DNA of 7,870 nucleotides from Oscillospiraceae bacterium (GTDB taxonomy: Bacteria; Bacillota; Clostridia; Oscillospirales; Ruminococcaceae): the NCBI GenBank assembly GCA_900752625.1, contig CAADWC010000027.1, positions 1 through 7,870 of the forward strand. The letters run 5' to 3'. The first letter of the stretch is position 1, and each line of letters begins with the position of its first letter. The notes under the pieces are model-generated. The model made no database searches. It saw only the letters and a program-made list of their open reading frames with translations, and was not told the origin of the DNA. Below are positions 1 to 5,891 of the stretch, in pieces. The position numbers and the translations under genes are program-made.

Positions 1-541
1 CGTAATGGACGGTATGTTTGTCAGGAATATTTCATTCGGAGAGCCGGTGCTTAAAAGCGTATCCAAGCTTATAACGCTTCCTATCGACGCTCATCTTATG
101 ATAATGGATCCTATCAGATATATTGATAATTATGCGGATCTCGGTGTAAACGGAATTACCTTTCATTTTGAAGCGGCTTCCGATACGCAGACGGTGATCG
201 ATAAGATAAGATCAAGAAACCTGAGAGTTGGATTGTCTGTAAAGCCCGCAACGCCTGTTTCTATGATAATTCCTTATCTTCACAGCGTTGATATGGTGCT
301 TGTTATGACGGTGGAGCCGGGCTTCGGAGGACAGGTTTTTCTGCCTGAAACGCTTCATAAAATCAAGGAGCTGAGGAAGTATATTGATGACAATAGGCTT
401 GATGTAATTATTCAGGTGGACGGCGGCATAAACAAAGAAACATCTGCTATTGTCCGTGAATGCGGTGCAGATGTTTTGGTTTCGGGCTCTTATATTTTTA
501 ATGCTGAAAATATGTCCGAGGCTGTAAAGTCGCTCAGATAA
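1..541 (+). CDS. rpe: Ribulose-phosphate 3-epimerase, 5'-truncated by window edge
   Basis: This enzyme interconverts D-ribulose 5-phosphate and D-xylulose 5-phosphate in the cytoplasmic pentose phosphate pathway. The reading frame is open to the left edge: base 1 ends a codon, base 2 begins a Val codon, and the visible protein starts V-M-D-G, inside the family's HxDVMDG motif. About 36 N-terminal residues, including the first His/Asp metal-ligand pair, are therefore outside the window. Counting from the Met at base 5, the visible protein has the second metal-ligand His in PIDAHLMI (H30), the phosphate-loop signature VEPGFGGQ (103-110), the catalytic and metal-binding Asp in QVDGGI (D139) and the C-terminal phosphate-binding GSYIF (161-165). 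The length is as expected for the family (about 215-220 residues in full). The TAA stop lies 8 bp inside the convergent mecA-like gene. The Met at base 5 is internal and is not the start. Confidence 0.97.
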   Translation, partial: VMDGMFVRNISFGEPVLKSVSKLITLPIDAHLMIMDPIRYIDNYADLGVNGITFHFEAASDTQTVIDKIRSRNLRVGLSVKPATPVSMIIPYLHSVDMVLVMTVEPGFGGQVFLPETLHKIKELRKYIDDNRLDVIIQVDGGINKETSAIVRECGADVLVSGSYIFNAENMSEAVKSLR

Positions 542-1070
542 ACAAATTGAACGGGGAGTCGGAAAGTAAATTTCCGTACTCCCTGATTTTTTCGGCTTTA
601 ATACGGTTGGTTACGTTTGCAGGGAGTCTGGAGAGTCTGCGCTGAGCGGTGGATTTTGTACAGTCAAGCCCCAGGATCAGCGCATAGCCGCCGTTTATTT
701 CGTAAAGCTCGGAGGTGTTTATTTTGTCCCGCAGGGATTCCAGTATATACGGAGCGTTGTCGAAAAAGAAAGAAGGGTTTTTTGCACAAAAACCTATAAG
801 TACCGGTGCGGACGCGGGCTTCGGTTTGCCTGCGGCGGATAAATATATTACAAGTCCGGCGTCGCTTTGTTCGTATACCTCGACTGAAACAGAAGCAGTA
901 GAGGATTTGAAAAGACCGGATTCCTGTAAAATCGCAAGCGTATAGGTAAGAAACGATTTTGTTTCCGGATTTTCCTTTTCAAAGCTTTTAAAGCTTATTC
1001 CCAGCTGTGAAGCCTCCGACGCTGTCAGAACAATCATTGCGCTGTCAGTTGAAATAGGCTGAACGTCCAA
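534..1070 (-). CDS. MecA-like adaptor protein (ClpC adaptor family)
   Basis: This is a 178-residue soluble protein that I assign to the MecA/YpbH adaptor family, whose members deliver substrates to the ClpC-ClpP protease. Evidence is the overall two-domain pattern. Residues 1-80 begin with the family-like alternation M-x-V-x-x-I-x-T-D-S-x-M-I-V-L-T, then a helix ending QLGIS, then a strand stretch VSVEVYEQ. Residues 88-178 resemble the MecA C-terminal ClpC-binding domain, with ELYEINGGYALIL and a final EKIREYGNLL helix. B. subtilis MecA is about 218 residues, so this form has a shorter linker. The start is TTG: a strong GGGAGGG ribosome site lies 6 bases upstream and no ATG fits. The C-terminus overlaps the end of rpe by 8 bp. 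The gene lies 208 bp downstream of the ABC-F gene on the same strand. The family call rests on pattern memory, not on an alignment. Confidence 0.72.
   Translation of the reverse strand: MDVQPISTDSAMIVLTASEASQLGISFKSFEKENPETKSFLTYTLAILQESGLFKSSTASVSVEVYEQSDAGLVIYLSAAGKPKPASAPVLIGFCAKNPSFFFDNAPYILESLRDKINTSELYEINGGYALILGLDCTKSTAQRRLSRLPANVTNRIKAEKIREYGNLLSDSPFNLFI
554..592 (+). terminator. Intrinsic terminator of rpe, inside the mecA-like coding end
   Basis: Bases 554-565 (GGGAGTCGGAAA) pair with 571-583 (TTTCCGTACTCCC) as two 6-bp blocks separated by a single bulged T at 577. The loop is GTAAA, and a run of six T follows at 587-592. The hairpin begins 12 bases after the rpe stop. It is also coding sequence on the other strand, covering roughly the last 18 codons of the mecA-like gene. 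On the minus strand no comparable U-run follows, so it should act mainly on rpe transcripts. Confidence 0.88.
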
Positions 1071-1076
1071 GTAGAT

Positions 1077-1083
1077 CCCTCCC
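1077..1083 (-). promoter_or_regulatory. Strong ribosome binding site fixing a TTG start
   Basis: Minus-strand GGGAGGG sits 6 bases before the TTG start codon (1068-1070) of the mecA-like gene. It is the only good Shine-Dalgarno match near the 5' end of this frame, and it decides in favour of TTG initiation. Confidence 0.8.
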
Positions 1084-1191
1084 GCTTCTGTTTACAGCAA
1101 TCAGGGAGAATACTGAGCATGATCCAACTGTTTTATAATGTATGACGATTACCTGAGCTTGCCGTGTATTTCCCCGTGCCGTTATAATGTT

Positions 1192-1197
1192 ATTATA
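1192..1197 (-). promoter_or_regulatory. Possible -10 box for the mecA-like gene
   Basis: Minus-strand TATAAT lies in the 208-bp gap between the ABC-F stop and the mecA-like start. The -35 position 17 bp upstream reads TCACCC, a poor match, and a second AT-rich TATAAT-like run lies close by on the opposite strand. The gap length suggests that the mecA-like gene has its own promoter, but this box is only a candidate. The rest of the gap (1071-1278) holds only short hairpins and no gene that I can support. Confidence 0.3.
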
Positions 1198-1278
1198 CTC
1201 AGCGGCGGTTGTTCGGGTGAGAGCTTTGAGCTGCGGCTATGTTTCGGAAACAGGTTGTCAGCCCGGAAGAATAAAAAA

Positions 1279-3219
1279 TTATTCCTCCAATGCCGCCCAC
1301 TCGTCCATTTTTTCGTCAAGCTGTGTGCGTAAGTTTTCAAGCTGTGTGCATTTTTCGCTCATAAGGGAAAAATCCGAGGCGATCTCAGGCTCTTGTATTT
1401 CCTGTTCAAGCTTGAAAATTGCTATTTCGGCAGCTTCTATTTCCTGTTCAAGCTCCTTTATCCTTGCGCGCCTTCTGGCGTCAGCCGCACGCTGCTCCTT
1501 TGAGCGGTACTGCTTCTGCTTGTTTTCAAGGTACTCCTGCTTTTGACGTTCCAGCTTTTTCAGCTGTTCTGACTCCTCGGCGGCTTTTCGCTCCTCCGCA
1601 GACTGCATTGCATACGCATCGAAGTTTCCTTCGTATGAGCGTACTTCGTCAGGCGTTACCTCGATTATTCTGTCCGCAACCCTATTGATAAGATAACGAT
1701 CGTGAGAAACAAGAATTATTGTACCTTTGAATTCCGCAAGGGCTTCTTCAAGAACCTCTTTGGTGCTTAGATCAATATGGTTGGTAGGCTCGTCCAGAAT
1801 CAGGACGTTCCTTCTGTTAAGCGCCATAAGAGCAAAATAAAGCTTTGCTCGTTCGCCGCCGCTTATTACGGACACCGGCTTGAAGACATTTTCTCCTGAG
1901 ATAAGTACAGAACCCAGCGCTTTTCGTATTTCAAGTTCGCTCATACGGGGGAATTTTCTGTCTACCGAGCCTATTACCGTATCACGCATATCAAGGGCGC
2001 TGTGCTCCTGATCGAAATACGAGATCTTAACGTTGCCGCCCCAGATGATGTTTCCGCTTTCGTGCGGAATAAGGCCCTGTATCATTTTTAAAATCGTGGT
2101 TTTTCCGACTCCGTTGGGACCGATGATTGCGACGTGCTCGCCGCGTCTGATGTGGAGATCGAGGCTTTTAACCAGAAGCTTTTTGGAATCTCCGCTTCCA
2201 ACGCTTACAGGACAGCCGACTACCTGAACGATATCCTTTGTGGGTTCTATATCATATTCAAGTTTTATCCTGGGTGGCTTGACGTACATAGCCGGCTTTT
2301 CAACGCGCTCTATCCGGTCAAGCATATGCTGACGTGATTTTGCCATTTTAGCTGTGGAAGCTCTTGTTTTGTTGCGTACTATATAATCCTCAAGTTTTTC
2401 TATTTCTTTCTGCTGCGCCTCGTACTCTTTCAGCTGACGTTCGCTGTTCATCTTTTTTTGAACAAGATATGCCGAATAATCTCCGTTATAGGAAGTAAGT
2501 TTTCCGTTTTCGATCTCACAGATTCTTGTGCAGACCTTATTAAGAAAATATCTGTCGTGGGAAACGATAAGAATAGAGCCTTTATAACCCTTGAGGTAAT
2601 CCTCAAGCCACATAAGGGTCTGAAAATCCAGATGGTTGGTAGGCTCGTCAAGTATCAGAAGGTTCGGCTGCTCAAGCAGCAGCTTAGCCAGAGCCAGACG
2701 GGGCTTTTCGCCGCCCGACAGAGATGAAACGATCCTGTCAGTCGGCGTGCCGCCGAAGCCCATGCCGTTAAGCACCTGCCTGATCTTAACGTCTATAATA
2801 TATCCGTCGCGAGCCTCGAAATAAGCTGAAAGCCGGGAATATTCCTGACTGACAAAATCCAGCTCGTCACCAATCATGGAGGACATTTTTATTTCTAGCT
2901 CCTCCATTTGCTTTTTTATATTTAAAAGCTGACTGAACGCATTATGCATTTCCTCATCAATAGTTGAATCCGAGTTCAGTCCGCTGTTTTGCTGTAGGAA
3001 CCCGACGGCGGCTTTTGAAGATACGGAAACGGAGCCATATCCTTCCGACGTTTTGTCAAAGCTTTCACTGCCGGTTATGATTTTAAGAAGGGTAGATTTT
3101 CCGCAGCCATTGGAGCCGATCAATCCTACCGTTTCATGATCTTCAATAGTCATATTGATATTTTTGAGAAGCGGTTCTCCGTTGAAATATTTATATAAGC
3201 TTTCTATATTTACAAGCAT
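1279..3219 (-). CDS. ABC-F family ATPase (YdiF/Uup-like, translation-associated)
   Basis: This is a 646-residue soluble protein with two tandem ABC ATPase domains and no membrane segment, typical of ABC-F proteins that act at the ribosomal E site rather than in transport. Domain 1 has Walker A GSNGCGKST (35-43), signature LSGGE (167-171), Walker B ending LDEPTNHLD (190-198) and the switch His in VSHDRY (H221). The charged helical inter-domain linker that contacts P-site tRNA spans about 255-320. Domain 2 has Walker A GPNGVGKTT (367-375), signature ISGGE (452-456), Walker B LDEPTNHID (475-483) and H506. Residues about 540-646 form a Lys/Glu/Gln-rich coiled-coil extension, as in YdiF or Uup. 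Start: ATG at 3217-3219, with AGGAG 8 bases upstream. A GTG 72 bases further upstream would add residues unlike the family and lacks a ribosome site. Whether it protects against an antibiotic or is housekeeping cannot be told from sequence; the linker is not obviously extended, which favours housekeeping. Confidence 0.96.
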   Translation of the reverse strand: MLVNIESLYKYFNGEPLLKNINMTIEDHETVGLIGSNGCGKSTLLKIITGSESFDKTSEGYGSVSVSSKAAVGFLQQNSGLNSDSTIDEEMHNAFSQLLNIKKQMEELEIKMSSMIGDELDFVSQEYSRLSAYFEARDGYIIDVKIRQVLNGMGFGGTPTDRIVSSLSGGEKPRLALAKLLLEQPNLLILDEPTNHLDFQTLMWLEDYLKGYKGSILIVSHDRYFLNKVCTRICEIENGKLTSYNGDYSAYLVQKKMNSERQLKEYEAQQKEIEKLEDYIVRNKTRASTAKMAKSRQHMLDRIERVEKPAMYVKPPRIKLEYDIEPTKDIVQVVGCPVSVGSGDSKKLLVKSLDLHIRRGEHVAIIGPNGVGKTTILKMIQGLIPHESGNIIWGGNVKISYFDQEHSALDMRDTVIGSVDRKFPRMSELEIRKALGSVLISGENVFKPVSVISGGERAKLYFALMALNRRNVLILDEPTNHIDLSTKEVLEEALAEFKGTIILVSHDRYLINRVADRIIEVTPDEVRSYEGNFDAYAMQSAEERKAAEESEQLKKLERQKQEYLENKQKQYRSKEQRAADARRRARIKELEQEIEAAEIAIFKLEQEIQEPEIASDFSLMSEKCTQLENLRTQLDEKMDEWAALEE

Positions 3220-3227
3220 AATAATAA

Positions 3228-3232
3228 CTCCT
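3228..3232 (-). promoter_or_regulatory. Ribosome binding site fixing the ABC-F start
   Basis: Minus-strand AGGAG is 8 bases upstream of the ATG at 3217-3219. It supports the 646-residue product over the longer GTG-initiated frame. Confidence 0.85.
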
Positions 3233-3241
3233 ATTTCAAAC

Positions 3242-3329
3242 TTAAGGCAATACTTTACAATGAATAGGCGCAATATGCAAGCAGCTTGCACGCAAAGCTG
3301 CTGAGCGGTATTGCAGGGTATTGCCTTAA
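3242..3329. repeat. Nested inverted-repeat element, MITE-like or structured leader
   Basis: The outer arms are perfect 12-bp inverted repeats: TTAAGGCAATAC (3242-3253) and GTATTGCCTTAA (3318-3329). Inside them GCAATA (3270-3275) pairs with TATTGC (3309-3314), and AGCAGCTT (3280-3287) pairs with AAGCTGCT (3295-3302) around a 7-base loop. GGTATTGC is also present as a direct repeat at 3307-3314 and 3317-3324, offering alternative partners for the left arm. The element borders the -10 box of the ABC-F promoter and occupies most of its predicted 5' leader. No protein is encoded. It could be a miniature inverted-repeat element with TTAA ends or an RNA regulatory leader. Confidence 0.7.
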
Positions 3330-3330
3330 T

Positions 3331-3359
3331 ATTATACCTTTTTTTGTTTCGATTTGCAA
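3331..3359 (-). promoter_or_regulatory. SigA-type promoter of the ABC-F gene
   Basis: On the minus strand, -35 TTGCAA (3354-3359) and -10 TATAAT (3331-3336) are separated by exactly 17 bp, with an A-rich spacer. Predicted transcription starts near 3324-3325, giving a leader of about 105 bases that begins inside the right arm of the inverted-repeat element. Confidence 0.8.
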
Positions 3360-3541
3360 CTGCAATTCAAAATAAACAAGCAGTTTATTGCTTTGCGGCA
3401 AACGCTGCAGAGAACACTATTATAATTACTTAAAATGTAAATGGTTTGTGGCGTTTTGCACAAATAATCAATAATAAATACCAGTTAAATTGTCAAAAGC
3501 CATAATTTTTTCAATCGACAATTAAAAAATATTAATAACTA
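3360..3541. other. AT-rich divergent intergenic spacer
   Basis: This is the middle of the 398-bp gap between the ABC-F and IIA start codons. It is AT-rich, with no coding frame that I can support. It contains short palindromes, such as TTTGC-G-GCAAA near 3393-3403, and one spaced inverted repeat at 3488-3523 that is listed separately. Confidence 0.6.
3488..3523. promoter_or_regulatory. Spaced inverted repeat upstream of the IIA promoter
   Basis: AATTGTC (3488-3494) and GACAATT (3517-3523) are perfect 7-bp inverted repeats separated by 22 bp. The near half-site ends 18 bp before the predicted -35 box of the IIA gene, a usual place for an activator or a wide-spaced dimer. It may be chance in AT-rich DNA. 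Confidence 0.3.
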
Positions 3542-3570
3542 TTGCAAAATGCATAATAATTTGTTAAAAT
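3542..3570 (+). promoter_or_regulatory. Promoter of the IIA-Glc-like gene
   Basis: -35 TTGCAA (3542-3547), a 17-bp spacer and -10 TAAAAT (3565-3570) give a predicted start near 3577 and an untranslated leader of about 40 bases. The -35 hexamer is identical to that of the divergent ABC-F promoter. The ribosome site AGGGTGG (3603-3609) precedes the ATG at 3618 by 8 bases. Confidence 0.6.
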
Positions 3571-3617
3571 AATATAAAGAGAAATTTTATGTTTCGCAAT
3601 ATAGGGTGGTGTGATAA

Positions 3618-4109
3618 ATGACATTTTTCAAAAGATCGCCGGAAAGGGAAAATAATTTAAAGTATTTAACCTCCTGCACGGCAGGTGAAGTTATTCCTGT
3701 TGAAAAGATCAACGATACGGTGTTTTCGTCAAAGATACTTGGTGACGGTTTTGGAGTTATACCGAACGTCAGCGGAGTATGCAGTCCTGTAAGAGGAGTT
3801 GTAAAGGACATATTGAATAACGGGCGTGAAATAAATATAAAAAGCTGCGATGGATTGCTGGTGCTTATTCATATCGGTATGAATTTTGCAGAAAGGCATA
3901 ATCTGAGCGTAAGTCCTGAAGTAAGCGTAGGAGATGAGATAGAGATAGGACAGCAGATATGCACAACGGATCTTGAGGGAATAGTCAATGAGGGTTATGA
4001 TCCGACAATTGCGGTTATAATTACAAACAGCCAGGTTTTAAAATCCTTTACTCTTAAAACAGGAGTAATAAACAGTCCGGATATTCCAGTAATGACATAT
4101 ACTTTATAA
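3618..4109 (+). CDS. PTS glucose-type IIA domain protein, stand-alone
   Basis: This is a 163-residue cytoplasmic protein of the EIIA-Glc (Crr/PTS_EIIA_1) family, which normally takes phosphate from HPr on a histidine and passes it to IIB. The family pattern is clear: DTVFSSKILGDGFGVIP (33-49), SPVRGVV (56-62) and LLVLIHIGMN (80-89), where H85 aligns with the phosphorylated His90 of E. coli IIA-Glc. Its partner His75 aligns with Arg70 here, in NNGREINI in place of ETNHAFSI. Asp94 aligns with Asn89, while Asp38 is kept as D33. The protein can probably accept phosphate, but transfer onward is doubtful: in E. coli, changing His75 is known to block transfer to the sugar side. No IIB, IIC, HPr or EI gene is nearby. 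It has its own promoter and terminator, so it is a single-gene unit. Possible roles are a regulatory phosphoprotein or a shared IIA for permeases encoded elsewhere. Confidence 0.93.
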   Translation: MTFFKRSPERENNLKYLTSCTAGEVIPVEKINDTVFSSKILGDGFGVIPNVSGVCSPVRGVVKDILNNGREINIKSCDGLLVLIHIGMNFAERHNLSVSPEVSVGDEIEIGQQICTTDLEGIVNEGYDPTIAVIITNSQVLKSFTLKTGVINSPDIPVMTYTL

Positions 4110-4227
4110 TTTAAGGGCAGCGGTTGCAGCGTGATATCCGTTATTTTTGTGTCAACGGGTATTTCTGCAGGCAGAGCGTGTTCAGATGAATATTAATTTT
4201 TTATAGCTGTTAATGAGCTGATATTAG

Positions 4228-4280
4228 AAAAACACCGCACAAAAACCGAACAACGGTTTTGTGCGGTGTTTTTTGATTTT
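4228..4280. terminator. Strong bidirectional intrinsic terminator
   Basis: AACACCGCAC plus an A-run and CCG (4230-4248) pair with CGGTTTTGTGCGGTGTT (4254-4270), with one bulged A and the 5-base loop AACAA. The stem is flanked by A on the left and T on the right, so it ends in a U-run in both directions. It lies 118 bases after the IIA stop and about 75 bases after the end of the convergent solute-binding protein gene, and probably serves both. Confidence 0.9.
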
Positions 4281-4354
4281 TACAGATGTTGTCATTATTT
4301 ATAAGGCTTAATAATATAAAATGATAAAACCGGTTGCAGTTTCTGCAAAACTCA

Positions 4355-5779
4355 TCATGAATCAATATTTTCCTGTGCCTCATTAATGAGGAAATCCAGG
4401 GCCTGCTCGTTTGACTGAACGATTTCTGACCAAGTGCTTGTGCCAGCAGGATTCATAGTACCCTTGATAATGGTGTCTGTCAATGTTGAAACGTCGGGTG
4501 ATATACCCTGGCTGAACTCAAATACAGGGTGCTGCTCTGCCAAATCGTAAATTGTATCTCTCATTTCAAGCATTTCATCTGTCCATCCGTAATCATTCTG
4601 AAGCTGTTCGAGGCCAATATTATGAACTGACTCATCAATTTCCGCATATCTGGTGCAGTCCAGCCATGCGGCAACTCCTTCGGGATTTTTGGCATCTTTA
4701 ACTATGCAGTAGCCGTGAACTCTTGAAGGAACATACTGCGCTTCGCTGTCGGATGCACATGGAACGGGTACAAACATAACCTCTCCTGCCGAAATATCGC
4801 CGTATGGAGCAGTAACTGACGGTGCATCTTCTATTGCCCAAAGACCTATAGGATAAAAAAGTGTTTCGCCTGAGGCAATTCCCGTACCGTATGCATTACC
4901 TCTTATCTGCCAGTTGTTTTCATTCTTAGGATAAACCACTCCGTTTTTCTGAAGATCATACATCATATTCTGAGCTTTTGCAATTTCGGGACTTGATATA
5001 TTGTTTACGATCTTTCCGTCTTCCATACCAATCAGCGGCTTGCCTGTAGAAGCTGTAATGGCATTTTCATAATACCAGCCGTCAAGGGCGTATTTGTCTT
5101 TTTCAGCATCCGTAAATTCTGTACACATTTCTGCGAATGTATCCCAGTTCCATTCACCATTAGCATAAAGTTCGGCAGGATCATCAAAGCCTTCGCTCTC
5201 TATAACATTTTTGTTGTAAATAAAAACATAGCAAGGATCAACTCTTGAAATGGCAACATAATGTTTTCCCTGATACATAAACTGATCCGAAGCCGCTTTC
5301 ATGTCCGACCATAATGGATTGCTGAAATCAATATAGTCGTCTATAGGTTCAATCATGTTTTTGATCGCACCCCTTGGAAAAACGTCCATATCGTCTGCGC
5401 CGATAAAATCCGGAGAATTGTTTGACATTATCAGTGAAGCAAGATCATCAAACTTGGTTTGCCATGTGGTCTGAATATAATTGATCTTGCCATTATATTT
5501 TGTCTGGAACAGAGCAAGGTCAACGCCTATTTCCTTATCAGCCGAAGCTGTCGGATTGATGTCATAGAAAGAGAACCAGTCTATCTCGGTGCTTTCAAGC
5601 TGTCTTTCATCCGTAATACTATCTGCAAGCCGCTGGACTATCTCCTGCTGGGATTCTTCAAGCTTTTTTTCGGGCATGGAAGACGAGTTGCCGTCTGATT
5701 TATTTCCGCAGGCAGCAAAGCTCAGCGCCATAGTCAGCGCAAGAACAGCTGCAGCCGTATGTTTGATTGTATTCGTCAT
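4355..5779 (-). CDS. Extracellular solute-binding lipoprotein, family 1 (sugar ABC importer)
   Basis: This is a 474-residue ligand-capture subunit for an ABC importer, presumably for oligosaccharides, anchored on the outer face of the membrane. Residues 1-23 form a lipoprotein signal (Lys-6, a hydrophobic Ala/Leu core, then FAAC) with the lipidated Cys at 24, followed by a Ser/Asn/Asp-rich tether. The mature part has the SBP family-1 layout: NYIQTTWQTKFDDLASLIMSN early, then SPDFIGAD, a Trp-rich GEWNWDTFAEMC segment, GETLFYPIGLWAIEDA, and a closing helix with EIVQSNEQALDF. Start: ATG at 5777-5779, with AAGGA 9 bases upstream. An ATG three codons earlier lies directly against that ribosome site, and a TTG three codons before that (nine bases further) overlaps it. 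No permease or ATPase gene is in the window, so the partners are elsewhere. It lies 112 bp after the surface protein gene with no clear promoter or terminator between, so co-transcription is likely. The ligand cannot be named. Confidence 0.93.
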   Translation of the reverse strand: MTNTIKHTAAAVLALTMALSFAACGNKSDGNSSSMPEKKLEESQQEIVQRLADSITDERQLESTEIDWFSFYDINPTASADKEIGVDLALFQTKYNGKINYIQTTWQTKFDDLASLIMSNNSPDFIGADDMDVFPRGAIKNMIEPIDDYIDFSNPLWSDMKAASDQFMYQGKHYVAISRVDPCYVFIYNKNVIESEGFDDPAELYANGEWNWDTFAEMCTEFTDAEKDKYALDGWYYENAITASTGKPLIGMEDGKIVNNISSPEIAKAQNMMYDLQKNGVVYPKNENNWQIRGNAYGTGIASGETLFYPIGLWAIEDAPSVTAPYGDISAGEVMFVPVPCASDSEAQYVPSRVHGYCIVKDAKNPEGVAAWLDCTRYAEIDESVHNIGLEQLQNDYGWTDEMLEMRDTIYDLAEQHPVFEFSQGISPDVSTLTDTIIKGTMNPAGTSTWSEIVQSNEQALDFLINEAQENIDS

Positions 5780-5802
5780 CAAGATCATTCCTTTCAATAT
5801 GT

Positions 5803-5812
5803 TTTGATCAAA
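5803..5812. promoter_or_regulatory. 10-bp palindrome upstream of the solute-binding protein gene
   Basis: TTTGATCAAA is a perfect palindrome in the 112-bp gap between the surface protein stop and the solute-binding protein ribosome site. It could be an operator half or chance. I see no convincing -35/-10 pair in this gap. Confidence 0.2.
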
Positions 5813-5891
5813 GCTGCTGCGATATCAGCCGGCAATATTTTTACCGATAGCGAGATAAATTCAGCATTGACTTAAAACCTATAGCGTGTTA

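Noticed and set aside
1265..1288. 10-bp hairpin over the ABC-F stop codon as a terminator
   Set aside because: On the minus strand the stem GGAGGAATAA/TTATTCTTCC has a U-loop but is followed by GGGCTGAC, not a U-run, so it is not a standard intrinsic terminator.
1187..1546. Plus-strand open frame opposite the ABC-F coiled coil
   Set aside because: It is Cys/Ser-rich antisense of a Glu/Lys/Ala coiled coil, has no ribosome site, and the minus-strand gene is beyond doubt.
3220..3291. Longer ABC-F start (GTG at 3289-3291) adding 24 residues
   Set aside because: The extra residues run through the inverted-repeat leader, lack a ribosome site and do not resemble the family N-terminus. ATG at 3217-3219 has AGGAG at 8 bases.
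3448..3461. Catabolite-response (cre) like site near TGTAAATGGTTTGT
   Set aside because: At least three fixed positions of the cre consensus mismatch, including the central CG, so it is not supported.
4134..4162. ATATCCGTT/AACGGGTAT hairpin after the IIA stop
   Set aside because: A 9-position stem with one G-T pair (A-C on the other strand) but no T-run follows; the strong terminator is at 4228-4280.
5780..5891. Separate promoter for the solute-binding protein gene
   Set aside because: No -35/-10 pair with acceptable hexamers and spacing could be found; read-through from the surface protein gene is simpler.
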